Below, piece by piece: positions 22,653-34,003 of a stretch of DNA of 64,000 bases. The stretch covers positions 1,922,001 through 1,986,000 of the forward strand of contig CM073193.1 of the NCBI GenBank assembly GCA_037042915.1. Reading direction: 5' to 3'. Numbering within the stretch: position 1 is the first letter of the stretch; each line of letters begins with the position of its first letter. Source of the DNA: Auricularia sp. M13. Taxonomy: Eukaryota > Basidiomycota > Agaricomycetes > Auriculariales > Auriculariaceae. The notes beneath the pieces are model-generated. The model did no database searches and was not told where the DNA came from. It saw nothing but the letters and a program-made list of their open reading frames with translations. The position numbers were made by a program, and so were the translations under genes.

Positions 22653-25032
22653 TCACGCACGCAAGTGCCTTCGCTCCCTCGCAATGCGTCTCTTCCTGTC
22701 ACGAAGCGCAGCCCAAACGCTCAGTCCCAGGGCGAGCACACACGCCGCAGTGGTCATGTGAAGGCTGGCTACGTAGCACGCGTTGCCCTGCATGCACTGG
22801 TGGCTCGCGTCGGGCTTCGGCCCTACACCACCTGAGCGCGAGAGCAACCACCTTCGCGCCTTGTCGCCGGCATGTTCAATGTGTTCGATGGGCAGCCCCT
22901 TGAGCAGGCTCGAGACATTCGCAATGGGAGGGCCCAGCAGCGCGCTGGCAACGGCGATGGCATGTTCCGCCTCGGGGTGCGGGGCATGCGCGTCGAGGTT
23001 GCGGCCGAACGCCAGGCTGAAGACGTTCCCGCCGATGAGCGGCGATAAGCTCGTGAAGCCCCAATTCTGCGAGAAATGACCTGCGGGCAATGAGCAAGCG
23101 TTTGTGGATATGGTTATACACGCACCCAGGCCGAACCACTCGATGATGATGACTGGACACAGTCCAAACAGCCCGCCGTAGGCAACGCCAAGCAGCCCGC
23201 TCGCTATCCACAGCTTCTCGGGGTCCTCGATACGCGCGGCGACTATCTGACTGAAGATGAAGGCGGCCGCGACGCCGCAGAGGAACGCCGGACGCGCGAT
23301 ACCCCAGCGTGCGCGCCCGATGTCCGCGAGGACGCCGATAAGGATGCGTCCGGCGCAATTGCCCAGCGATGTAAACGAAACATTGGTCGCCTGAAGCTTC
23401 CCGATCTGTGCGTCGTCCGAAGGGAAGGTCGTAGGATGTTCATGCGCGTAAAGAGCCTGAGCGACGGAGCCTACGTTGTTCAGCCCTGTTACAGCGCGAG
23501 GCGTCAGTTCCGACGCCGACAAAGAACGCATCCCACGCACACATAAGACCTGTGCCGCTCACTGCGAAGCAACGTTTCAGTCAAAATCGGAGGCCGCGCG
23601 AACGGACTCACAGAGCGACATGATGGAGAATAATATCCAGAACTCGGTCTTGTGGAAGAGCGCGCGGCCATACACATCGCCGTGCTCGCCATGGCCATGC
23701 GCCCGCATCTTGCTGAGTGTACGAGAACGTCTTCTCGAGGGCGACCTTGCAGCGTCTGGGAACTGCAGATGCGACAGGCTGGTGGCGCGTTCCTCGTCCG
23801 CCGCACTCTCAGCGTGCTTTGGCGTAGCTGTGCCAGACGTAGAGGTACTCGTGTCGTCCGTGTCGTCTGCCATAAGGGCCGACCCCTCGCGATCGCTTTC
23901 CGGCTCGTTGATGCTGCTCGCCTCGCTCGCCAGAAGGGGCGTCGCGCTCTCTTCAGCATCGACGTTCTCAAACACACCTCCAACGACGACAGGCGCAAGA
24001 GCGTCATCCTCACGGTCGGCAAGAAGACGTTCATTGACGTCGTCCAGCCCACTTTCTGCGTGCAGTGCCGGCAGAACGAGCGACGGGTCGGAACGGGTCG
24101 GACGAAAAAGATGCCAACGAGCATCGGCAGAGAGGTGCCCAATGCGAGCAGGAGCAGGAAGGAGGAAGTGTCGCCCGGGAAGACGGTGTGCGCAATCGTT
24201 GAAAATAGGAATGCAGAGAGGCCAAAGCCTGATAAGACAAGGCCTGTGGTCGTTGCGCGCTGAAAATGGGTCGTCAGAAATTATTTCCAATATATAGGGA
24301 CAAGCGTACGAGGGTATCAGGGAATGATTTCGCCGTGGCATTAACGGCGGCCGTAAGGCCAGCATTGCCGCCCAGGCCAGAACAGATAGCGAAGAGGACG
24401 AGCAGGGCCATCGCGAACCATGATATCCCGTCGGGCGATAGAAAGTCGAATACGCCGTCGTAGAACGCGCGGATACCGAAGTATCCGCCCGACAGCAGGA
24501 ATAAAGCGGATGTGAATAATCTGAAATCATAAATTCAGGAAGGCAGGTCGTGCAGCTGCAACGCTAGAGGTTACGTACATTCGCGGACCGCGGCTGTCGA
24601 CTATCTTGCCCCAGAATGGGCCTGATGTGTAGACGCCCACTATGGTGCGAGGCGATGAGTGCGACAACCAAAATGACATGCTGGTAGCATACTGTTCCCA
24701 GCAAGGCCTGAGTTGGGCGACATGGTCAGCACTGTCGGCGAGAGATACGAGATAATTATACGAACCAATTAGATTTAGTTGGGTATGTGTTATGTGCAGT
24801 TGAGCACCGAGCTGGGGCGCGTAAGCTTCAAGCAGAAAGCATCAGTCCAAGTAGATGGTGACGCCGCAATGCCGGAGGATGGTACCTGAGAATCCCTGAG
24901 AATGTAGAGCGTCAGCTTCGAGCTTCGGGATGAGCTGTGACTGACATAATTTGTGCCAGAGCTCAGGGAGATGAGCAGGGAGCCCCATAGCGTTATCTGG
25001 CGCGCGACGGCGCGTGACTCCGCCTGGCTCAT
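22653..25032 (-). CDS. Nodulin-like MFS transporter with microexons
   Basis: A major-facilitator membrane transporter of the nodulin-like/MCH1-related type. The N-terminus, ARQITLWGSLLISLSSGTNY, continues through a 10-nt exon into GFSAYAPQLGAQLHITHTQL, then GLAGNMGVYTSGPFWGKIVD, the typical motif after helix 2. Later come LLSGGYFGIRAFY, GLGGNAGLTAAVNATAKSFP, TTGLVLSGFGLSAFLFSTIA, an acidic loop (about 130 residues), HKTEFWILF, SGTGLMWLNNVGSVAQALYA, FTSLGNCAGRILIGVLADIG, GVAYGGLFGLCPVIIIEWFG and FTSLSPLIGGNVFSLAFGRN. It ends with CMQGNACYVASL and a last helix. Exons include 25032-24946, 24895-24886 (10 nt), 24825 onward, 23561-23541 (21 nt) and 23485 onward. Near 24084-24056 the frame is kept only by removing 29 nt bounded by GT and AG, or by a 1-bp indel. 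The substrate is unknown; related proteins are proposed small-carboxylate or monocarboxylate carriers. Confidence 0.85.
24886..24895 (-). other. 10-nt microexon of the MFS transporter
   Basis: GGATTCTCAG is bounded by an upstream AG (intron 24945-24896, 50 nt, phase 0) and a downstream GT (intron 24885-24826, 60 nt, phase 1). It encodes G-F-S plus the first base of A, completing NY-GFS-AYAPQLG, which the family requires. Without it the frame breaks between NY and AYAPQLG. Confidence 0.8.
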
Positions 25033-26187
25033 TGCTAGACGGACGGGTATGAGGAAAACAGGTAAGAGAAGGAGTGAGAGCGTGGATTAGGTAATTCCCG
25101 GCTCGCGCCTGCCGATCCGGAGCGCCGTTGCCTTGGAATTTCTCAAATTGTGACGCACACATTGCTGCGTCTTCCACTTCGCGAAACATGCGGTAAAATA
25201 ATGAAACATCACTTTAAAGAGCTGAATCTTTGTCGCATACTTTAGTTGCTGCCAGACGTTGAGTGATGCAAAATAGTAGATACTTACCTTCAATAATATT
25301 ACTTGAGGATGAATTAAATCAGAAAGTACACGGTGAAGGTTTAACCAAGTATGATACTGGGTTCGATGTTTCTCGAAGGGTGTAAAACTGTATAAACTCG
25401 GGTTGATCGGACTTTCAACACTCAGACGAGGCTTGCTCCTGGCACCTTCCGTTCCAGTGCGCAGGAAGCGCAAAAGACGGCAAGATTTATCTTGCCGATG
25501 ACTCGTCGTCGTCTTCATGTGATTCAGATTCGGCGACCGCGTCGAAGAACTGAATTACTGCTGTAACGGCCACTCGGCCTCCACTCGTCCTCGTCCTCAT
25601 CCCCATCTTCGTCCTCGGAATCCGATGGACTCAACGCCGATGTATTCTTCGCGAAGCCAACACCAATGGCAGGAGCGAAAAAAACTGCCCACGCCCGGCT
25701 ACTCAGGCTCTCCCGTCTCAGCCGACATACCGTCATTTACTACGTCTTGCAACGAGCGACTCAGAAACCACTTCCTCCTATTATTCTGGTTGTCCTCTGT
25801 TTCCGACACCATCGAAGATGGCCTGAAACAGATGCGAATGTACGACCATTTCTGTGCTTTTTCGGCGTGAAAACTGTATTGATACCGAACCAAAGGAGCC
25901 GAACTTGTTCTCCTCGAAGCTTGCCATTACTCATTGACTCGCCTGGCGGCGGGGGCGAAATTCTGCGCCTCCCCGGGCGACGTTAATGAGATGCAGCTGG
26001 TCGTGCAACCATCGGCCTAGACGTCCATGAACTGAGTGACACATGATATCGTTGTTCTGTCGTCACTTGGTGCATAGAAGACTGCGTCTTCGAGAACACG
26101 GACACCTTCGTCGCTCACCGCCCCTCAGCGTCGATCGAATTTGCGGGCGTGGTGCAGCTGAAGCCGACGGCGGTATTCTAAGTAAGA
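25033..26187. other. Intergenic, nothing firmly recognised
   Basis: A minus-strand frame at 25524-25736 has an acidic D/E-rich stretch, but I could not connect it to any exon or family. The MFS promoter should lie just above 25032. Confidence 0.35.
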
Positions 26188-26790
26188 CCTCTGGCAGTTC
26201 CTGGCGGTGTGGCACGTGCTGCTCGTGTGGCGGGCGGGCGCGCCTGCGCCGTGGACGGACGACGTCGCGCTGGGCAGCCACTGGTACTGCAACGTGTACC
26301 GCGCGCTGGGCCGCGGCTCGCAGAATGTCGCGCGTCGTCGACCAGGGCCCGTAGAAGCTCGAGGATGTCGTCTTCCGCATCAGCCTCTTCAACGTCTTCC
26401 ACCGCATCTAGACCTTCCGGCTGCTCTACCGCTTTCTATTTGATGCGCGCCCACCGCACTTTTTTTTTCCAAAAAGGAGTGTTGCGCCGTAGCGAAGGCG
26501 GGCGGGATAAAGATGTCCAAGGGCGTGTTCCGGAACCCGTCACACCGTTGGAGGCCGTCGCACATGCGAACCGCGTCCGGTGTGTCGCGGCGTTGATGGG
26601 GCTTGGCCTGCCCGCGGTGTTTGCTGACTGCGAGCTGCTGGTGGACGTCTACGCGCTGCTGAAGAGCTTCTTGGGCATGGACCCTTTCGACGCGTCCTGT
26701 GCGCCCGCCTTCCACTTGCACCCCGCCGACGATAAAGACCATCTTTCTCTACGCACGGGGAGGCTTTGTCGATTTTAGCTTTTACTGCGG
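26188..26790 (+). pseudogene. Decayed DNA thymine-hypermodification-like gene (TGT3/HMUDK helical type)
   Basis: Fragments in several frames recall the helical domain found in putrescinyl/glutamyl-thymine pyrophosphorylases and 5-hmdU DNA kinases. Key pieces, in order, are PAPWTDDVALGSHWYCNVYR with ALGRGSQ after it (family pattern W-T-D-D-P-x-L-x-x-x-F-x-N-V-Y-R-x-x-D-R-x-S/T-Q), then VVFRISLFNVFHR, and further on ALMGLGLPAVFADCELLV and LLKSFLGM. The frame changes and is interrupted by stops between these pieces, so it is not an intact gene. The aspartate of the usual D-R is G here. Phages use such enzymes to decorate DNA bases; fungal copies are uncharacterised. Both edges are approximate. 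The assignment is by motif memory only. Confidence 0.5.
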
Positions 26791-29700
26791 TTCCCAAACC
26801 CATGGCTCAACAGTCCGGTCGCGCTCCCAAGGGTTCACTGCGCTCGCGGTTCGGCTCTTAATGTTTGTCGAGGACCATTGTGCCTGATCCATCCACTTAC
26901 ACCTCGCTTATGTGAACATCCCTTCGATGTTCATCAAGGGCCTATTGCGCCTCATTCTCACTCAGCCATCGTGACAGAGCTGTCGGTGACCAGCGAAATC
27001 GCAGTACCTGATTTGGGTACTCGCGACTCGTTGATACGCTATGCTCCAGCATACGCGTACCGCAACGCCGCGTGAAGGTTTGACCTTCGTGACATATTAT
27101 TAGAAGCGAGCGGGGACGGCAACCCGTCGTTGCAACAGCGTTGTATGTGCGTGGGCGACATGCACTGGTATTGTGCCTCGTCTGTGGATGTCCGCGTGTA
27201 CATTGTAAAGACACGCCTCGCACTGTTTCGTCCGAGCGGGGCCCTTTGAACGTCACAGTCTGTGATTCATTGAGGGCCGCCGGCGAGCAGTGTCGCCGTG
27301 ATACATCTTACCGGTTTCTCGCATTGCTCGTCGGAAGGGCAGCTGTCGACTTCACAGTCCGTGACTCGTGGTAGACCTTCTGCGAGCAGTGCGCTGGGGC
27401 TTCCGAATTTCGCCTATCGTGGCCATTGTTACACCGTCTTAGTCCCGTCGTCACTGCGCGCACACTTTGTGGAATGTTCACCGGCAGCATCTGTGTGGTT
27501 GTTCCGAACAAGCACCCACTCCTGGTGCATATCGGTAGTGTGTTGTTGATCGGCCTGTGCGACTTCGGTGCAATGGACTTTTCCTGGGTGCTGTCATACT
27601 AGTTCTCCGGCTGCGGGATCCTACCTCTCTTGCCAGTACCCCACGTAATCTGCCATCGCATTTCCCTCATCATGCCTACCCCTTGCTCCCTCTGCCATCA
27701 GAAGAGCGTTGTTGAACCGTGCCTGGGCGTTGCCAATAGGGGTATGACTGTCCTCGCAACGATTCGCAAGGCGAGGTCGCAACGGCGTGTTGCGATCCGT
27801 TGCGGCGTTCGAGTCCGGGAGTCGGGCCTCCTCGCAACAGCTCTAAACCCATGCCTCATGACGTGTATCAATAGGCCATGTCTGCATGGTCAGCCGTACC
27901 AGCACGCTCTGCAATGACTTGCCGGACTTCTGTATGGTGCGAGTGATGTTACACGACTTGCCTGCCAACGGATATCACAAACGGAGCCGTCTCATCGCCG
28001 TCTATGCTGCCATCGTCAACCAAGGCGACCATACGAGTTGATCTGTTTCAATCCTCATGTACGTCGCCACTGGATAGCACGACAGTTCAAGTTCATATAA
28101 CCCTAGATGGCACCTGCGTTGCACTCCTGGGTCAATAACGGACCGTTTGGTAGCTCTCCGACAGCGATTCTTCTGATATTACGATGACTCATTACACACT
28201 CGCTGTCGTCTCACAAACGCACTTTTCTTTGGCATCGGTAGTATGCGTTCCCACCAAATTTCGATCTGCGGAAGATCTGCGTTCTTGCCCCTCTCGTCTA
28301 ATAGCGAGACCAAGACGCCCTCATCTTATCCTGGTAGTAGGCAACGTTGGTGGGGCTTAGGCATACATGTTGTGCTTGGAAAATGGCAGCGACGAAGAAC
28401 TTCGGCGACTGTGAATGTAGCTTTCGCCCCGTTGCCAAATTGCTTGCCTGGCAATATCCCGGCAGCAAGTACAGTATCGATGATCTTAGACTCATCACCC
28501 TGGAATCAATTGTAACGAGGTACCTGCAGAGAGATGTAGCCAGAAGGAAGGAGGAAAAGCGCACCGGCGCGCACGCGCGCAAATATCGTCTGGCATCCCG
28601 TCTCGGCAGCAATCCCCAACAAGCGCCCGCCAACGCCAGAAATGCTAAGGAGTTCGCGCACTGCGTTGCATAACCCTCTTGGAGAGCGGGGGCAACATAC
28701 TACGCACCAGAGGAGACTAGAGACAGTTGATCGACGAGGAAACCGTTCTCAAGCTGGCAATGGTCCGTAAGCGCATCGGGAGCTTGTGACTTCGTGCGAC
28801 AGATTCAAGGTGAAGGAGATGAGTTCTCTGCATGTAGCAAGGATGATCATCGAGGCTCGTTCACTCAATTGCTTTCAGAAGTTCGTATGAGCGCCGAGCG
28901 CCGATGCACTGGTACAAGAGCGAGGAGAAACGGGATACACGCATCGTTTCACCGGCATAGCGACGCGAAGCCTGTATTCCTCGAGGTCGCAGGCCTCGCC
29001 CTTGGATTTCATACTGGTCTGCAACTAACTTCCGAAGCACCTCTATTTCCTCATTACTCACGCTCTTCATCTTTGCAGCAGCAGCATATGCGATGGACTT
29101 CGACCGCACTGAAGATGAAACCTGATCCTAACACATAACAGTATGCGAACAGGAGTCTTCCACTATCCGGCGTTTTGTACAAGTACGCCCAGGCGAATTC
29201 GGTGACTGGATAAGCCTGTATGACTAATCCGACTCCGAGACCCTGCTCAGTGACCAGGAAAATATCCCCACTGTGACTGATGAGCGTGGGCAGGATGGAC
29301 CACCGTCCAAGCAATTCTGGTATGTCAATTTGATTTCATCCCTGACGAGTTTGGCCTAATACGATACTTGCAGTCTGATAGCAACCATATAATAATCACA
29401 TTCATAATCAGCAAGTCTGCATTCGGTGCATATTCTGAGGCCCATCTGAGCTTCCCGAATGGCCCGCCAAGTCCTGATGAGCGTGGCGGCCATGAACGCT
29501 CCACGAGATCCGGACGGACGAACAGCGGGTGACAACGTGGACTTCGGACCGGACGATGGTTTTCCTCCCGCCCTCGAGTCGATATGCCCCTCCGACGACG
29601 TCGCTTCCAGTTCGCTACACTCCCTTTTGCCCTACACACGAACGAACTGGGTGAGGCCGCGTGAATGGCGGCCAACGATTTGGTCCCGCAAACTATGCCT

Positions 29701-32700
29701 ATGAAGCGTCCTGCCAGACCGTTCGTTCAGAATGTGCTTGGTCCAGCCGCGCGCAGGGTAAAAATGGTATGTATACATATTGTGCACCTATGTGTACGCG
29801 TCAACTTGTCGGTAAGGAAGCCGATATTCCTTTTCGTGTTCTTCAAAGGATCGCTGTCCTACTGCCGCGCTTGTCGTCAAATTGACCCAGCGGGCTGGAG
29901 CTATTACGCTCGCCAGCATGGCAAACCGCACCACCTTGGACTCGCTATACGAGGGTCTGCGCACGGCGCTGAGTGGATGCCAAGCGCATCCTGCGCAGAC
30001 AAGTGCCTATATTATATCTGCCCTCGTAACGCCAGTTTCAGCCCGTCAAACAGCGCGACATCTACTCATGGTTACTGACTGTGCGTGTCTTTCTACTGGA
30101 AGATGCATTTTGGGGCTTGGATATCCCGTACAGGGGGTGCATGGCTGGTAAAGTATTTTGTGATATCACAGCGCTTTCCCCAACCGCGCGGCAGCATCAC
30201 CAGGTTTCTCGAAGCTTATTAGGCATCCTTCGTGCCAAGAGTGGCTCGGAGAGTGCATAATATGTTGTCATGCTGCTCCGGTTCTGCCTTTGATTTCAGC
30301 ACTGCAGTAGCGAATCATCCTCTCCGAGACGATTCTGCTCGCTCACCGAAGCCTGGTCCTATGTCGGTTTTTCCGACCTCTCTCGCAGGTTAACTTGCAT
30401 GTTCTGGGTTTTGCGTTCCGCGCCGGCCGTTGTCGATCCGGATCCTGCGCAGATATCATCTTCCTCGCACAGCTCTCACATTGGACTACTCCTGCCGGCA
30501 CTCTACTTACTGGCGCACGCATAAAGTGCTTGTTTCTCGAGAAAGCACCTGGGCTCTCCCCTCTCTGTCGGTGGATAGAATACTATGACCAAGGGTTTGC
30601 TATCCTCAATGACTGGTTTCGTGCATTGTGAGTCAACATTTCGGCGACCAGTATACATGGCTGTCCGACCTGGTATCACAGGGAGCTCAGCCATGTATAT
30701 CGCAGTTGCTATACTTTACGCATACCACTCAGCTCGGCCCCGAGCCCGACGGCGCTTGGATTCGTCCGATGGGCGCCTGGGCGGCGAATCGTCAATCTAA
30801 ACTACCTGCCTAGCTATGACCCTTCTCCTTTTTCTGGTTTTCTGGCTCGTCTGTCTCTTTCCCGACAATCAAGACGACCTATACCATGCTGCTCTGTGAT
30901 CTTCACGAGCATAAGCACAATTGGAGCGTAACAGCGCCGCATCCAAATGCCGCGAGGTCTGACATAGGCGTGACTCCGCTTGTAGGCAAAGTTCACATTG
31001 GGGCGCTGTTTACGGGAGAGTTCACGGTGCGTCGCGTGTCGTTCTGGGGTGCTTTACGTTTGCTATGCTCGACAGATGCTTTCTTCGGCAGCCCATGCCC
31101 GCCTTGTCGCCCTATTCCAAGAATCCATTGCTCTGGGACGGCTTTGCCGTCTTCGTGAACTGCGCGGAACTCTGCGCAGTATGAATTGGGCACTCGATCG
31201 GCCGAGCGAAGCGAACTCGTTTTCCAATTCATGCCGCGTAGCACGAGGTCAGACCCCGGGTCTGTTAGGCTGTGGACAACTCGTCAGGACGCGCCTCGCG
31301 GGATCCGCGTGGCCCACGAGCGCGTCTATCTCGTTATACAGGCTGCCCCTAGCGACGACAGCGACAGTGCTGCCGGAGACTTCCTGGCGTCTCAAGAGCA
31401 TCACTGATTCTGCTCAGAATATGCCCCAAGATCTTCTATCCGGATTCGATTTGCCGCGGTGCACCGCGTCGCCGATCACTTGGCCAGGTTTGCAAGGACT
31501 GCGCGTCAGATCGCAATCCGCTGCTAACAGTGGCGGCCGCGGCGGCCCCCTGCTCTGATGGACAATTCATACCGTCTATGTAGCCTCAATGCGGGCCTTC
31601 TGATCGAGGACCTGGTGCCGCTCTGTGCCTTGTGACGCTAACTGCTTCCTGTCTTCGACAGACGAGCATGCGTGGATTTGCGTGTCTGCTTCTGGGACTC
31701 GAGGAATACAACTTGAAGCTCGCTGACGACAACATACCCTGTCGCTCCGACACCTTGAGACTGTCTGCACTCCGTTGATGACCTTCTGGTCACGCAATCA
31801 TCTTATATGGATCTTTTGCGGGTACTTCTCCGGCGCGCGATGCATGTATGTGACAAAATACATGGCATTTTGCGAGATCGGGTCGCAGCAACAGCCTGAC
31901 CCAGCGCAGCACGGAGACCCTCTCGCGTCTCGACCAACTGGTGCCCGCTTCACCGCATGCTCTGGCGCTTGGTTCCGTCATTTGGATGTGCTCTGTCCGA
32001 CCGATGAGCACACCGTACAGAATCGATAAGCGCGGAGGACGCGGCTTGCCTGTAGACTGCAGCGAGGCAGGTAAGACCGAAGATTATTCTTGCAGTGCGG
32101 CGCGAAGGGATGAGGGCTGTCCGGGCGTTCCAACTGCTGCCCTGTATGTGTAAAGGAATCCAGTGTCAAAGTATGACTAGCCAGCGGGAAATTGGCGCAC
32201 CTTGGTACGTCGACACTCGTTAAACTGCTGCGTCACCGCCGCTAGCGTTGGTGCTGGCACCCACTAGACAGAAAGAATGCTGTCTCCCGCTCCTCTGCAC
32301 GAAAGTAGGGATGCAGTAGGACCGACAGAAATCGCGGAGATCTCCATATACAGTGTCTAACTTAGCTGTGAAAAAAAATGAATGACATTGTCAGCGAGAA
32401 TGTCTTTTGGATAGCTGTGGTACATACACGCACACCTCAATACCAGTATCCTGGACATGACGTGGTGGAGTCTTGACGGCCGAAGACGGACCAACAGAAC
32501 CGCTGGAACAGGAGGCCGCGTCAGCCCTGGTCAACCCGATGAGACGACGTGAAGCGCTTTCAGGCGGGAATGTGGGATTAGTGCGGCATACTCACAGGTA
32601 ATGCTGTGTGTTCAGTTGGTGGGCGGGCAAGGGTTGACGTATAAAGGTCGTTGTCCCCGTGGCGGTAGAAGGAGAAGGAATGTAACGGGCCAATTCGTCC

Positions 32701-33474
32701 GGTACAACTGAGCTGTACTTACAATTTCCTTCCGCCTCGTCTCAATTGCATGAAGCCCAAAAGACAACTCAATCTTGACGGACAAGATGTATCAAAGCCT
32801 GAGGCACAAAATAGCCGACTAGATTACACAGACAAGTCGAAGAAATACACGAACGGACGTAGTACCCGATATGACAGGCACATGATTTTCTTCACTGAGC
32901 AAGAAAGCACAAAAGGGGACGGTACGCTATTATGGATCACATGTATTACCTGAATCGTGCAAGTACTTGCACGTCCGCCAGGTTGCGCGCTCGCGAAGGC
33001 CCGGCAGATTGATATACTGGCCGATCCTGGGGTGAGAAACTCCAGAGACGCGTGCTCGCGTAATGGGCAGATATATGCGATGATGCTGATGCAATGTAGG
33101 GTGCGTTGATGAACGTGTTGGCCGGGGTGCTAGTGGCTCGAAAGAGCGGCTGTTGCGAAGCACTGACTGGAGAAAGTGAAGACCGTGATGGTGCCACTTC
33201 GGAGATCTGGGCGAACGTATGCCCGTGATGCACCTCGGAATACTCTTGGGAAGAGTGGCGTTGTTCGGTGGCAGAGGCAACGCTCGTGTTCGGCCGAGCA
33301 TGCCATTGTATCGTTCGGGATGGGAGTCTTCCCAGGACAGCCTCAACAGAGAGTAAAGAGCGGCCAAAGGAGTTGTGCCGTTCAAAATCATAGGCAACTG
33401 CTCGTCAAGATGTTTAACTCAATCCGACATTTGAAATATATCACGCACTGATCATCCATGTGCTGCTACTGCCA
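26791..33474. other. 6.7-kb stretch without recognisable gene
   Basis: Many short frames occur on both strands, none with a domain or a consistent exon chain. There is no TIR pair, no microsatellite and no strong base skew that I can see by eye. It may be an old, eroded insertion or a non-coding region. Confidence 0.4.
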
Positions 33475-34003
33475 TTACGCATGCATGAGTGTAGGAATAC
33501 TTTTCGAATCCATGCGGCCGCTGGAGGAACACTGGAACGGGCAGGAGGATTTGGTATAAGATAGCAGGTGGCATGCTACCGTGATAGTGAGCCGCAGGAG
33601 CACTGCACGACTCAATACACGCGCCTTGCCCGCAGGTCCCCTCTTTCGGCTCCCGCTGGTCCCTTTCAGGCCATCTGTCTGTGGAAGAAATATGAGTGAT
33701 CGATCCCTTCGAAGCTGGAGGGGAACCTTCTCTCACCCAACGAGTGATGTTGGACGGACCGTTTTTTCTGACGATGTATACAAAACCCGGTCTGATAACC
33801 CGTGCACCAGCTTCGCCAAGCCGAACGGGGTATTCGGAGAGGCGTCCGTCCCACACGGCCTCCAATGCTCGAACTGCCTCTTCCTGTGTCCTACGCGCGG
33901 ACAGAATTAGTCCACCGCCACAGCAAGCAGTTGAGCCGCGCCTGAAATTGAAAACTCACATCATTCTTGTGCATTGCAGGGTTGGAGGCGGTGGGAAAGA
34001 CAT
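33475..34003 (-). CDS. Short Gti1/Pac2 (WOPR-type) protein, copy 1 (133 aa)
   Basis: Resolved three-exon model: 34003-33960, 33890-33737 and 33678-33475 (introns 69 and 58 nt), 134 codons including stop. MSFPPPPTLQC starts the domain. Then come EAVRALEAVWDGRLSEYPVR, IRPGFVYIVRK and ITRW joined across the last intron to TDG, matching the family's I-R-x-G-x-V-F-V ... I-x-R-W-T-D-G. Gti1/Pac2 proteins (Wor1, Ryp1, Sge1) bind DNA through this domain and control morphology and development. Here the protein stops about 60 residues after RWTDG; the S-P-S-R and F-L-x-Y parts are hard to see and the tail (GSRKRGPAGKARVLSR) is basic. It may be truncated relative to copy 2. Regulation is unknown. Confidence 0.7.
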
